Source of the DNA: a virus
DNA: 47,139 nucleotides
Virus record (IMG/VR): IMGVR_UViG_3300028800_000143
Location: 1 to 47,139 of that record
Reading direction: 5' to 3' (one strand)
Under the pieces are notes generated by a model. That model ran no database searches and was not told the origin of the DNA. It saw nothing but the letters and a program-made list of their open reading frames with translations. Shown here one piece after another: positions 13,114 through 20,742 of this stretch (position 1 is its first letter; each line of letters opens with the position of its first letter). A program made the translations under genes and the position numbers.

Positions 13114-13781
13114 GTAATATAACTACAAAGAATAAAATTGGAATAAAGCCTGGCGGCCTTCATAGTCGTATAGCTGAAAAGCAGTTATACGACGAGGTAG
13201 TACCGCCCGAGTTAAAAGAAGATAATGTTAATAACCTACCTAACCGCATAGCAATTATGATCGACCTTTCAGGTTCGATGGGTGGTGAGCCAGTTAAACT
13301 ATTAGAACAGGCCATCCAAGATTTCATCCAGAAGGCCAACATGGCCGATACTGCCATAGCAGTAGAGTCATTTCCAGAACAGATTCGTATCGAATTAACC
13401 AACGATAAAATGAAACTCTGGATGCTCTGCATGGGATTGAAGGCTGACGGCGGTACGCCTATGTATGAGACTATGCATTATTGTCTCTCTCATTATAAGA
13501 TGACCAGAGCTATTTTAATCTCTGACGGGCAGCCAAATGAGTCGCCAAGAGCGAAGGCAGAAGAGTATAAGAATATGGAGATACCAATAGATACTGTTCA
13601 CATCGGAGATTCAACATCCGGTGAGGATGTTCTAAAGAATATCTCCGATATAACCGGAGGTCTATTCGTCAAATTCAAAGATGTAAAAAGCTTCGCTACC
13701 GCATTCGCCTATCTATTACCGGAAACACGAAGCCAAGCTGCGACGCTATTCCTAACTAGCGGAGCTAATGAGGTTCGATAG
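13110..13781 (+). CDS. von Willebrand factor A (MIDAS) protein
   Basis: A 223-residue protein that is nearly all vWA domain. The metal-ion-dependent adhesion site is intact: MIDLSGSMGG gives Asp52, Ser54 and Ser56; GGTP gives Thr116; LISDGQ gives Asp139. Such intracellular vWA proteins bind a partner through Mg2+ and usually work with AAA+ ATPases. Here the coupled ATPase is an FtsK-type translocase three genes on, with a J-domain protein upstream. No signal peptide, so it acts in the cytoplasm. The domain call is strong; the role is unknown. Confidence 0.88.
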   Translation: MSNITTKNKIGIKPGGLHSRIAEKQLYDEVVPPELKEDNVNNLPNRIAIMIDLSGSMGGEPVKLLEQAIQDFIQKANMADTAIAVESFPEQIRIELTNDKMKLWMLCMGLKADGGTPMYETMHYCLSHYKMTRAILISDGQPNESPRAKAEEYKNMEIPIDTVHIGDSTSGEDVLKNISDITGGLFVKFKDVKSFATAFAYLLPETRSQAATLFLTSGANEVR

Positions 13782-14000
13782 ATGAAATTCAGTCAAATAA
13801 TCAAGAATCAAACTGTTAACTACCGACTATGCGACGAGTTAACCTGTAAGCAGATTGCTATGCACGTATTAGTCGATGATTCAATACCAAAACGTCTGGG
13901 CCCGGCATTTGCCAATAGTGAATATCACCTATGCGAAACTCACTACCTACGATATAAAGCGGAGCTTAAAGATGAAGTATCTAGTAATGAACGTGCTTGA
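13782..14000 (+). CDS. Small Cys/His protein, 72 residues
   Basis: Starts directly after the stop of the vWA gene. CDELTCKQIAMH and YHLCETHY supply Cys and His residues spaced to bind a zinc ion. No family known to me. Overlaps the next gene by 29 bases. Confidence 0.55.
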   Translation: MKFSQIIKNQTVNYRLCDELTCKQIAMHVLVDDSIPKRLGPAFANSEYHLCETHYLRYKAELKDEVSSNERA

Positions 14001-14172
14001 CACCTGTGATAACGAAGGCTACCCGCTCTACTGGTCCAACTCACATGGCTGGGTACCACTAAAAGATGCAACGTGGTTTGGCGCCAATGAATTCATCCAC
14101 CTTCCGATGGATGGGAAATGGGTAGAAGTTAAAACTCCGGAGGATTACGTTGCAGTCAAATCTAACTCCTGA
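13972..14172 (+). CDS. 66-residue protein preceding FtsK
   Basis: Start chosen at ATG 13972 because GGAG lies about ten bases upstream; the frame is open further up but without a signal. The chain begins MKYLVMNVLDTCDNEGYPLY and contains aromatic-rich SHGWVPLKDATWF. It overlaps the FtsK start by 23 bases. No recognised domain. Confidence 0.5.
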   Translation: MKYLVMNVLDTCDNEGYPLYWSNSHGWVPLKDATWFGANEFIHLPMDGKWVEVKTPEDYVAVKSNS

Positions 14173-15268
14173 CCAACTAGTCGTCCTAGCGAAGCTCCAA
14201 GTTAAACTAGCTTCGCTAAAGATAGATGGTCATTTTCTACCAGAAGTCTCCATCGGTCCTATCGTATCGTTATATAGATTCGTACCAACCAATGCTACAA
14301 AGGTCTCACACGTCGAGAACCTAAGCGACGATATGGCCATAAGCCTTGGCGTCGAGTCGGTCCAGATTCAAAGACTACCAAGTGAGAATGCTATAGGTAT
14401 CTTCGTACCAAATAAAGAACGTAAAGTATTAGAATTCAAAGAAAGCGTAGGTGCCGTATGGACGAGCAAAGCGAAGCTTCCACTCCTGCTCGGAATGGAT
14501 CACACCGGGAAAACAGTAGTCGAAGATTTAACTTCCTTGCCCCACTTATTGATAGCCGGGTCAACGGGCGGTGGAAAATCGACGCTGTTAAATTCAATGA
14601 TATCGGCACTGATGTACTGCAAATTACCATCCGAGTTAAAATTCGTCCTGTGTGATACAAAGCAAGTTGAGTTCACTCATTTTCAGAAAGCCCCACACCT
14701 TCTATATCCTGTAGCTACATCGGTTAAAGATGTTATATACAACCTGACCGATTTAGTCTCCGATGTTGAGACTCGACTAGGTACTTTAGCGAAGCACTCG
14801 TGCCAAAACATAACCCAGTATCACGAACGATTCTCTTCGAAGAATATGCCATACGTGATATTAGTAATAGATGAACTAGCCGATCCTTTACAAGACCCAA
14901 CCAAAGAGGAAGGACCTGATGGAAGACCGACGAAAAGCTACGGAAAGCAAGCCGAATATCTCCTCGGTAAGATCGTCCAAAAAGCTAGAGCTACAGGCAT
15001 CCACGTTATTGCTGCTACGCAACGTACCTCAGTCAAAGTTGTTGAGGGAAATATCAAAGCTAACTTCCCAGCTAGAATTACTTTCCGGCTGCCAAGCCAA
15101 GTTGACTCCAGAACAATTTTGGGATCTAGCGGGGCGGAGCAATTACTTAGTCAAGGAGATATGCTCTTTCTCTCACCTAATTACCCGGCTATCCAAAGAA
15201 TACACGCCCCCTACGCCAGTATCGAAGATATTAAAGTAGCCGTGGAGATGGCATGTCAGAGATTGTAG
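14150..15268 (+). CDS. FtsK/SpoIIIE-type DNA translocase
   Basis: A 372-residue soluble FtsK motor. Residues 35-100 match the FtsK beta domain (GPIVSLYRFVP, then an IGIFVPN strand). Walker A is GSTGGGKST (137-145) and Walker B VILVIDEL (236-243). ARATGIHVIAATQR and the late SRTILGSSGAEQLLSQGDML segment are the classical FtsK alpha-domain signatures. It lacks the membrane region and the DNA-reading gamma domain. Such a motor pumps double-stranded DNA; in a phage that already has a terminase it might act in replication, DNA partition, ejection or attack on competing DNA. It is translationally coupled to the vWA/J-domain genes. A perfect 10-bp hairpin made of two GCGAAGC-type words lies at 14187-14218. 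Confidence 0.9.
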   Translation: MQSNLTPDQLVVLAKLQVKLASLKIDGHFLPEVSIGPIVSLYRFVPTNATKVSHVENLSDDMAISLGVESVQIQRLPSENAIGIFVPNKERKVLEFKESVGAVWTSKAKLPLLLGMDHTGKTVVEDLTSLPHLLIAGSTGGGKSTLLNSMISALMYCKLPSELKFVLCDTKQVEFTHFQKAPHLLYPVATSVKDVIYNLTDLVSDVETRLGTLAKHSCQNITQYHERFSSKNMPYVILVIDELADPLQDPTKEEGPDGRPTKSYGKQAEYLLGKIVQKARATGIHVIAATQRTSVKVVEGNIKANFPARITFRLPSQVDSRTILGSSGAEQLLSQGDMLFLSPNYPAIQRIHAPYASIEDIKVAVEMACQRL

Positions 15269-15283
15269 AAAGGAGGATCGACA

Positions 15284-15571
15284 GTGACGACATTCGAGGA
15301 AAAACCAGCATATACCTATTTCATAGAGAAGTACCCACTTGGAAGCAGTCGGGAGTTTGAAATTTTCTGCGCTGGTGGAATCGCCGCTCTCGCCGCTTCG
15401 GAATCACGAGAGGCAGAGTTGCGGGCCGAGATGCGGAAGCTGGGCCTAAAATGGCGTGAAGTCTCTTACAATCTTCCGGGAGTTCATTCCTGCAATGATG
15501 CCGAACCAGAGCAATGCGCGTTGGCAATGTGCGCCGACGCTCTCGAATATCTCGCCGGGAGGAAATCTTGA
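15284..15571 (+). CDS. Hypothetical protein, 95 residues
   Basis: GTG start with a strong AGGAGG upstream. Acidic and Ala-rich with several cysteines (HSCNDAEPEQCALAMC), perhaps a metal site. No known family. The base composition here (15350-15660) is visibly richer in G and C than its neighbours, so the gene may be a recent arrival. Confidence 0.55.
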   Translation: MTTFEEKPAYTYFIEKYPLGSSREFEIFCAGGIAALAASESREAELRAEMRKLGLKWREVSYNLPGVHSCNDAEPEQCALAMCADALEYLAGRKS

Positions 15572-15603
15572 CCACTGAGCCGAATCCACCCCGGAGGCTG
15601 ACG

Positions 15604-15729
15604 ATGGCAGCAAGTGACTCCCACCCCATCGCGGGACGTGACCAAGGAGCGTGTGAGGTGAGCAGAATAAGAGATATTATCTGCGGTATCTATTGCATAA
15701 TATATTTTCTAATCAAAGGCGTTGACTAA
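15604..15729 (+). CDS. 41-residue protein with C-terminal membrane helix
   Basis: ATG chosen because GGAGG lies eight bases before it. The N-terminus is polar; the C-terminus (DIICGIYCIIYFLIKG) is one hydrophobic helix. A GTG at 15658, also with AGGAG upstream, could give only the helix part. Function unknown. Confidence 0.4.
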   Translation: MAASDSHPIAGRDQGACEVSRIRDIICGIYCIIYFLIKGVD

Positions 15730-15752
15730 CTAGAAAGGAACTTAGAAACGCT

Positions 15753-16349
15753 ATGGCTGATAGTACCCCAAATATCGAAACTCTATGTTTCTTTTGTACT
15801 ACCGTATTAACCTCCGAAGGACTATGTAGTATGTGTCAAAGGCCATACTGCCCCGAACATACTAGTCCGATGGATAAGAATTTATGTGTTGAGTGCGTGA
15901 ACACTTCTAACACTGGTATAACGTCTGAGCCTCTAGTAACCGAAGACGGAGTAACGAAGCAGAATGCGCGTAAAATTATATTAAACGGCGAAGCCTGGAT
16001 GCGCTCTAGGAAGTTAATCGCTAATATGACCGATATAGAACTTGAGTCATATATAAGCGCCCATCAAGAAGCCGTATACGAGGCAGAGAAAGTTCTCGAC
16101 TATCGAAGAATAATGCTCGGCCATGCGAAGCATGAAGGCGCGGAGCGTTATAATAAGAAATTAAGAACGCGATCTGAGAGGGTCAAACTAATAGGCGCCG
16201 TCGCCAAAGTACACAACATCGCCGGTTCTACTATAAAGGATAAGAGTGAGAATATAACTAAAGTAATGGGAGCCTTAAATAAACTTGGACTTACTAAAGA
16301 ACAAGTAGCCACGCTACTATTAAATTTGACGAAGAATAAACCAAAATGA
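15753..16349 (+). CDS. Zinc-finger protein with helical C-terminus
   Basis: A 198-residue protein. Residues 12-50 carry CFFCTTVLTSEGLCSMCQ, YCPEH and CVEC, a two-zinc cross-brace of B-box or LIM-like spacing. The rest is charged and helical, ending in KLGLTKEQVATLLLNLTK. It may bridge nucleic acid and a partner. AAGGAAC lies upstream. The next gene overlaps by four bases. Confidence 0.65.
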   Translation: MADSTPNIETLCFFCTTVLTSEGLCSMCQRPYCPEHTSPMDKNLCVECVNTSNTGITSEPLVTEDGVTKQNARKIILNGEAWMRSRKLIANMTDIELESYISAHQEAVYEAEKVLDYRRIMLGHAKHEGAERYNKKLRTRSERVKLIGAVAKVHNIAGSTIKDKSENITKVMGALNKLGLTKEQVATLLLNLTKNKPK

Positions 16350-16468
16350 CAAGACTAACCAGAGCAAGTATGCACATAGCCAAATGTAAGTTCTGTCGTA
16401 TCTGGAATACAGGTGGTATATGGCAGAAGTATTGCCCACGTCTATGGAAGTTGGCAGGTAGAGAATGA
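16346..16468 (+). CDS. 40-residue Cys/Trp-rich basic peptide
   Basis: The ORF begins MTRLTRASMHIAKCKFCRIW and contains CKFC plus a later KYCPRLW. It overlaps the genes on both sides by four bases (ATGA junctions), which is strong evidence that it is translated. Probably a small zinc-binding accessory of the nuclease that follows. Confidence 0.55.
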   Translation: MTRLTRASMHIAKCKFCRIWNTGGIWQKYCPRLWKLAGRE

Positions 16469-17478
16469 CCGAGGATAAAGTTAAGCCAGGCGAAATCTAC
16501 TCTATAAGACCTGACGGCCGCTGGAATATATACTTGGACGCAAGTATGGCCTCTTCCTTCGGAATATGCAACCAGTTATTCCAGTACCAATACGTCCGTC
16601 ATCTCCAGGCAAAGGGAGATAGACCATGGGCCCGTGATCTCGGTTCGTGGTGGTCATCGGTGATGGAGTCTATATACGTTAACCAATTCGAGGGTAAGTT
16701 CCTTTCACCTATGGAACTTGTTAACATAGCCACTGAGAAGTGGAATTCCTTGAATATGAACGAGATGGAAGCTTTACATCCGAAAATGTGGAAGGAATTC
16801 GGTGGTAGATACGGTGCTCTCCAAATGATCGCCGAGTACGGTGCTCGTCAACTACCTATCGACTATAAGACTTGGAAGATAATAGCAGCAGAAGCTTCCT
16901 TCGGACGTAACCGCGAGGTGTGCATTGGCGAGACTGATAAAATTGTTCTGTATTGGATGGGACAGCCGGATTTATTTGTCATATTTAATGATCGTATCAT
17001 GCCGGTTGATCATAAGTCCCTTTCACAAATCGACAACTATACTCAGCGTAAATATAAGCCGCACATCCAAATTCCTGGTTATATTATCGCGGGTCAAGTC
17101 CTACTCAGAAGCCTCGGCTATGAATTGCCGTGTGATAGAGCTATTATTAATGCCGTGGCAAGAAAGGACACAACCACCAAAGACGGTGAAGATATAAAGA
17201 GACCAAGATTCAAGCGTTTCACCATCTCATATACAGAAGCGGAGCTTGATGAGTGGAAGAGGCTACGCCTTCGACAAGCGGAGCTAATACGCGAAAGCTT
17301 CGAGCGTAACCTCTGGTTACGAAACGAAAACTCTTGTTCCTATATGTGGGGCAAGTCCTGTCAATTCCAGAATATAGACGAGAAGGATCCCGGTGTCAGA
17401 GAAGTGGTTATCAAAGCGGATTATATCCAACGTGCTCCTTGGATTCCAGGACTAAAAGATGACAAAGACGCCAAATAA
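16465..17478 (+). CDS. PD-(D/E)XK nuclease, Cas4/RecB-like
   Basis: A 337-residue nuclease. Glu143, GQPD (Asp169) and VDHK (Asp182, Lys184) make up the PD-(D/E)XK active site, followed by QIPGY (Gln202, Tyr206), the QxxxY motif of the RecB/Cas4 group. Cys35 plus two cysteines near residues 298-306 could hold an iron-sulfur cluster, as in Cas4/AddB. It probably resects DNA ends for the recombinase-like ATPase downstream. No CRISPR array or Cas1 is present, so this is a recombination enzyme rather than a CRISPR component. Confidence 0.8.
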   Translation: MTEDKVKPGEIYSIRPDGRWNIYLDASMASSFGICNQLFQYQYVRHLQAKGDRPWARDLGSWWSSVMESIYVNQFEGKFLSPMELVNIATEKWNSLNMNEMEALHPKMWKEFGGRYGALQMIAEYGARQLPIDYKTWKIIAAEASFGRNREVCIGETDKIVLYWMGQPDLFVIFNDRIMPVDHKSLSQIDNYTQRKYKPHIQIPGYIIAGQVLLRSLGYELPCDRAIINAVARKDTTTKDGEDIKRPRFKRFTISYTEAELDEWKRLRLRQAELIRESFERNLWLRNENSCSYMWGKSCQFQNIDEKDPGVREVVIKADYIQRAPWIPGLKDDKDAK

Positions 17479-17899
17479 TATAGACAAGATGACAAGAAAG
17501 AATGTCAGTAAGTTAGATAACGGTTGCTGGTTATGGATTGGCTGCACCAATGCTGACGGTTATGGTACAGTGGGCTTCCATTGGAAGACTTGTCTAGCAC
17601 ATCGAGTATTCTATGAAGAATTAAAGAAGCCTATACAAGAAGGCTACGAACTACATCACAAGTGTGGTAACAGACGTTGTGTAAATCCAGATCATATGGA
17701 GGAACATTTACCACATAAGCATCCTGATAGCAACGAGATGAAAACTCATTGCAAGCGTGGTCATGAGTTTACTCCAGAAAATACAGCAATACACCATCGA
17801 GGAGCTAGACACTGTAGAATTTGTCGTAGGCTTATAAGAGCGGCGAAGATGTTATCGAATTTACCAGGTAATAAAACCGAGAAAGTTAAGGAGAATTAA
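17459..17899 (+). CDS. HNH homing-type endonuclease
   Basis: A 146-residue protein with an HNH core LHHKCGNRRCVNPDHME (His66-His67, Asn76, His79) and a C-terminal zinc region HCKRGHEFTPENT followed by HCRICRR, the usual build of free-standing phage HNH enzymes. The longest frame overlaps the nuclease gene by 20 bases; a second ATG at 17489 is also possible. It may be a selfish endonuclease inserted between recombination genes. Confidence 0.85.
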   Translation: MTKTPNNIDKMTRKNVSKLDNGCWLWIGCTNADGYGTVGFHWKTCLAHRVFYEELKKPIQEGYELHHKCGNRRCVNPDHMEEHLPHKHPDSNEMKTHCKRGHEFTPENTAIHHRGARHCRICRRLIRAAKMLSNLPGNKTEKVKEN

Positions 17900-17902
17900 A
17901 AC

Positions 17903-18232
17903 ATGAGTACAAGTCACGATTGGGCACGAGAGTTACAGAAGACGGCAGCCTTCTTGCTCTCAAAGCCTGAAATAGATTTAAAGCAAAGTATTCCAGATAC
18001 AGTATGTACATTTTATGGGGAAAATCAGAAAGATTCGTTCTTAAATTTAGTTCGCGCATCTAAACCTGGATCTAAACATACCGGAGAGTATTATGTTACA
18101 TTTCGACCCAAGAATAACAACACATTACAATTCTCAATCAATCGAGACGTGATATGTAAGAGATTAAACCCAGTATACGAATGTACGCCTCTTCTATCCA
18201 AAGAAGAGGACGCTGAAATGGAATCAGCATGA
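17903..18232 (+). CDS. Hypothetical protein, 109 residues
   Basis: Starts four bases after the HNH stop with AAGGAG upstream. It contains TGEYYVTFRPKNNNTLQFSI, suggesting a beta-rich core, and an acidic end. It overlaps the Sak4-like gene by four bases, so it probably belongs to the recombination unit. Not recognised. Confidence 0.6.
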   Translation: MSTSHDWARELQKTAAFLLSKPEIDLKQSIPDTVCTFYGENQKDSFLNLVRASKPGSKHTGEYYVTFRPKNNNTLQFSINRDVICKRLNPVYECTPLLSKEEDAEMESA

Positions 18233-19065
18233 TAGAAGGACGTTCAATGGAACAGGAGTCTTCGACTGGACGCTTGCGCGTAGCGGTTATTGGCCCAGAA
18301 AAAAACGGGAAATCAGTTCTAATCTCTACTAATCCTGGCATAACTTTAGCTCTTGATTTCGACCAACGAGCCGAAGCCTTAGCTGGTAAAAAGGGCGTCT
18401 ATGCCATAACATTTCGAGACCCAGGCGGTATTAAAATGCCTCAAGCGGCCGAAGAGGTATTTGATGTTATGACAGGCTTAGAATCAAGCCTAGACCTATC
18501 AGAACTCAAAACTAAAATGGGCGTTAGAATCTTTCCTAATGTCCCGAAAGGTACTGTTATAACGTCATTAGCCTTCGATTCTATCTCTAGCTTTGCCAAA
18601 ATGATGATGGACTATGAAACCTATAATAACGCGGACCTATGTCGTAAAATTAAAATAGGCCCCGGACTGGAGATTCGAGTTGCGAAAAACTATGATGCCT
18701 GGAATGCGGAGATGCAGGGCGTGTCGAGTGCGGTCATGCGGGCCTTTGCACTCCCAATCAATGTGTTCTGTGTGTTTCACGAAATTCCTGAAGAAGCTCT
18801 CGATTCAACTGACGAAAAACCTAAGTATACTGGAAAGGTCTCTATCTACCCAGTGAGATATAAGTCTCTCTTAAAGTATTTCAACGAAGTTTGGCGTGTC
18901 CGTCTAACTCCTATCCCATCGCCGCAGGGCCAGAAGTATCTTCCGAGAGTATATCCTCTACCGGATTATACTATGGACGCTGCGACTACTATGTTACTGG
19001 ATCAGATAGAAGAACCAGACATATCGAAGATGATTTTAAAACACCAATCGAGGATACCAAAATGA
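18229..19065 (+). CDS. RecA-fold ATPase, Sak4/AAA_24-like recombinase
   Basis: A 278-residue P-loop protein with Walker A GPEKNGKS (22-29), a strand LALDFDQRAEAL, a likely Walker B region around ITSLAFDSIS, and a late strand pair before RYKSLLKYFNEVWRV. This is the architecture of phage AAA_24/Sak4-type RecA-like ATPases, which promote single-strand annealing. Neighbours support this: a Cas4-like exonuclease upstream and an ssDNA-binding-like gene downstream. A second start at 18247 is possible. The next gene overlaps by four bases. Confidence 0.75.
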   Translation: MIEGRSMEQESSTGRLRVAVIGPEKNGKSVLISTNPGITLALDFDQRAEALAGKKGVYAITFRDPGGIKMPQAAEEVFDVMTGLESSLDLSELKTKMGVRIFPNVPKGTVITSLAFDSISSFAKMMMDYETYNNADLCRKIKIGPGLEIRVAKNYDAWNAEMQGVSSAVMRAFALPINVFCVFHEIPEEALDSTDEKPKYTGKVSIYPVRYKSLLKYFNEVWRVRLTPIPSPQGQKYLPRVYPLPDYTMDAATTMLLDQIEEPDISKMILKHQSRIPK

Positions 19066-19310
19066 CAAGAGCACAACGTAAAAATTTAAGTATTAAAATG
19101 AAAGCAGTATATGCCAAGAAGAAGGCAGGTAAAGGTCAAAAGAAATTCGACTTCGAGCCTGCTGCTAATATGGTTAACACGGCTACTTTTCCAACACCAG
19201 ATTCAGAATTAAAACTTATACAACACGAAGATGCAAGACGCAATGCAGAATTTCAATTTCGCCGTGGTCTAGTAACAGCCATGGAATGTATTCTAAGAGA
19301 GCTTCGCTAG
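19062..19310 (+). CDS. Basic 82-residue protein
   Basis: Start chosen at the ATGA overlap with the recombinase gene; the frame is open upstream without a start signal. The N-terminus is very basic (MTRAQRKNLSIKMK, then KKKAGKGQKK), suited to nucleic-acid binding. The rest is helical. The end of the gene carries a GCTTCGC hairpin inside ATTCTA/TAGAAT. Confidence 0.55.
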   Translation: MTRAQRKNLSIKMKAVYAKKKAGKGQKKFDFEPAANMVNTATFPTPDSELKLIQHEDARRNAEFQFRRGLVTAMECILRELR

Positions 19311-19339
19311 AATTCTAAGACTTTACTCTGCAAGAAAGG

Positions 19340-19375
19340 CAGGGACTTCCCTGACCACTATAGGGCTACGCCCTA
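19340..19375 (+). promoter_or_regulatory. Twin hairpins before the ssDNA-binding-like gene
   Basis: CAGGG (19340-19344)/CCCTG (19349-19353) and TAGGGC (19361-19366)/GCCCTA (19370-19375) are two compact stems in tandem, ending a few bases before the GAGGAG of the next gene. They may control or process the message. Confidence 0.45.
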
Positions 19376-19394
19376 ACCGAGGAGATAGAATAGT

Positions 19395-19862
19395 ATGTCA
19401 CCAAAAATGACGTTTTCAAAAGAATCACTCGAATCGAAGCCAGCTCTGGCCGAAGGCCTTTATGAGCTTCGACTAGAAGGCTTTGCACCGAAGAATGCTA
19501 AGTCAGGTACAAGCGTGAATCTTAATCCAGTGATTAAGGTTATTAATCATCCGGCCGAAACAGGCCGCATAGTATTCGACAATCTGAATTCAAGTGCACC
19601 TTGGATTATCGAAGCGTTCTGTCATTCGTTCGGATTAGAACTCGTACCAGACGGCCAAGGCGGCTTTAACATCCCTGGCGACTTTAACGGCCCCGAGGAT
19701 AATCCAGAACAGTGGAATTATGTCGGGCCGCTTACGGGTTGTGTGTCGAAGGCCTTCTTAAAGCAGACGACATATAACAATAAAGTAAGCGCCAAGGTCG
19801 ACCAATGGATGTGTGCAGTTCCAGGATGTCAGAAGAAGCATCCTTCGGGTTTGGCTAAGTAG
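19395..19862 (+). CDS. Probable single-stranded DNA-binding protein (DUF669-like)
   Basis: A 155-residue protein with an N-terminal strand pattern containing LAEGLYELRLEGF and KSGTSVNLNPVIKV, then FDNLNSSAPWIIEAFCHSFG. Phage proteins of this pattern lie beside Sak4-like ATPases and bind ssDNA. A C-terminal CAVPGCQKKH could bind zinc. GAGGAG lies upstream. The ssDNA role is inferred from pattern and context. Confidence 0.6.
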   Translation: MSPKMTFSKESLESKPALAEGLYELRLEGFAPKNAKSGTSVNLNPVIKVINHPAETGRIVFDNLNSSAPWIIEAFCHSFGLELVPDGQGGFNIPGDFNGPEDNPEQWNYVGPLTGCVSKAFLKQTTYNNKVSAKVDQWMCAVPGCQKKHPSGLAK

Positions 19863-19885
19863 TAATTCTAGATAAGCCAAAGTAT

Positions 19886-19958
19886 GGCGTCGGTGTCTTG
19901 TGAGTGGCTTGGTAGGTAAAGTACACACCTAATGGGTTCGAATCCCACATCGACGCCG
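19886..19958 (+). ncRNA. tRNA-like element, not a canonical tRNA
   Basis: GGCGTCGGTG (19886-19895) pairs with CATCGACGCC (19948-19957), ten pairs with one G-U, like a long acceptor stem. TGGG-TTCGAAT-CCCA (19933-19947) is a good T-arm. TAGGT (19913-19917)/ACCTA (19927-19931) forms a middle hairpin with a 9-base loop. But there is no D-arm, no U8, the middle loop lacks the anticodon-loop pattern, and no CCA follows. It could be a decayed tRNA, a tRNA mimic or a leader for the ParB-like gene that starts at 19981. Confidence 0.5.
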
Positions 19959-19980
19959 TATAATATACGAAAGGAAGAAA

Positions 19981-20742
19981 ATGGAAATTCCGCAGATCGT
20001 TCCGATCGAAGATATTAAGATTATATCTCGTATTCGTAAAGATTTAGGCGATATTCCTGGACTAGCCAACTCTATAAAAGAGAATGGCTTGATTGAGCCT
20101 ATCGTATTGACGCATGACTCTGCAAATGACCCTAACATGCGTGGGTATGTGTATATAAAGTTAGTAGCTGGAGAACGTCGTCTAACGGCTATGAAATCCC
20201 TAGGCTTCCAAGAACTCCAACACGCAGTTCATTATATATGGCGCTCCGAACTCGAATCAGACGACCCCAAAAAGCGTCTCCTTTTCTCTGCCATCGAAAT
20301 GGAAGAGAACGTAAGACGTAAGGATTTATCCTGGCAAGAGCAAGTTCTCGGTAAGCAAAAGCTGTTGGCTATCATGCAAGAGATTTATGGCTTACCTACG
20401 CAAGGCCGTCCCTCTGAAACTCAGAAGAATAGCAGTCAGCCCGGCTTTGGCGTCAATAAATTATCCGAGATGCTCGGAGAATCGAAGGCTCAGACCTCTG
20501 AGGACTTAGAACTAGCCGCTCTTATAACGAAGATTCCCATACTAAAGAATCAACCTTCACGCGAAGCAGCCAAGAGACAAGTCGAATTGGCCGTCAAGAT
20601 ATTTACTGGTCAGAATACGCCTCGCGTGGCGCAGGTTCTTCATTATAAGATAATGATTGATTGCGATGACGAAGCCCAGCAGAAAACTCTAATCGAACAG
20701 TTTAGAAGTGTCGGCCTTAAATGCCAACCGGTGATAACATGA
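19981..20742 (+). CDS. ParB-like nuclease/CTPase-fold protein
   Basis: A 253-residue protein with the ParB N-terminal motifs: NSIKENGLIEPIVL (31-44), LVAGERRLTAM (61-71, the GERR box) and EMEENVRRKDLSWQEQ. A helix-turn-helix-like region around FGVNKLSEMLGESKAQTSEDL follows. ParB-fold proteins bind DNA and CTP or act as nucleases. No parA is present. The coupled next gene is an ABC-ATPase/acetyltransferase, a pairing associated with phage DNA base modification, so chromosome partition is less likely. AAGGAAG lies upstream. Confidence 0.85.
   Translation: MEIPQIVPIEDIKIISRIRKDLGDIPGLANSIKENGLIEPIVLTHDSANDPNMRGYVYIKLVAGERRLTAMKSLGFQELQHAVHYIWRSELESDDPKKRLLFSAIEMEENVRRKDLSWQEQVLGKQKLLAIMQEIYGLPTQGRPSETQKNSSQPGFGVNKLSEMLGESKAQTSEDLELAALITKIPILKNQPSREAAKRQVELAVKIFTGQNTPRVAQVLHYKIMIDCDDEAQQKTLIEQFRSVGLKCQPVIT

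Noticed and set aside
13876-13971. N-terminal extension of the 66-residue gene
   Set aside because: The frame is open, but it lies entirely within the preceding gene and has no ribosome binding site; ATG 13972 has one.
16465-17478. CRISPR-associated Cas4
   Set aside because: No repeat array, Cas1 or Cas2 anywhere; the nuclease sits with recombination genes.
18891-19061. N-terminal extension of the 82-residue basic protein
   Set aside because: It overlaps the recombinase gene out of frame; the ATGA junction at 19062 is the natural start.
19886-19958. Functional tRNA
   Set aside because: No D-arm, no U8, wrong middle loop and no CCA; kept only as a tRNA-like element.
19981-20742. Plasmid-type partition system
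   Set aside because: There is a ParB-like protein but no ParA and no parS-like repeats; the coupled ABC-GNAT gene points elsewhere.
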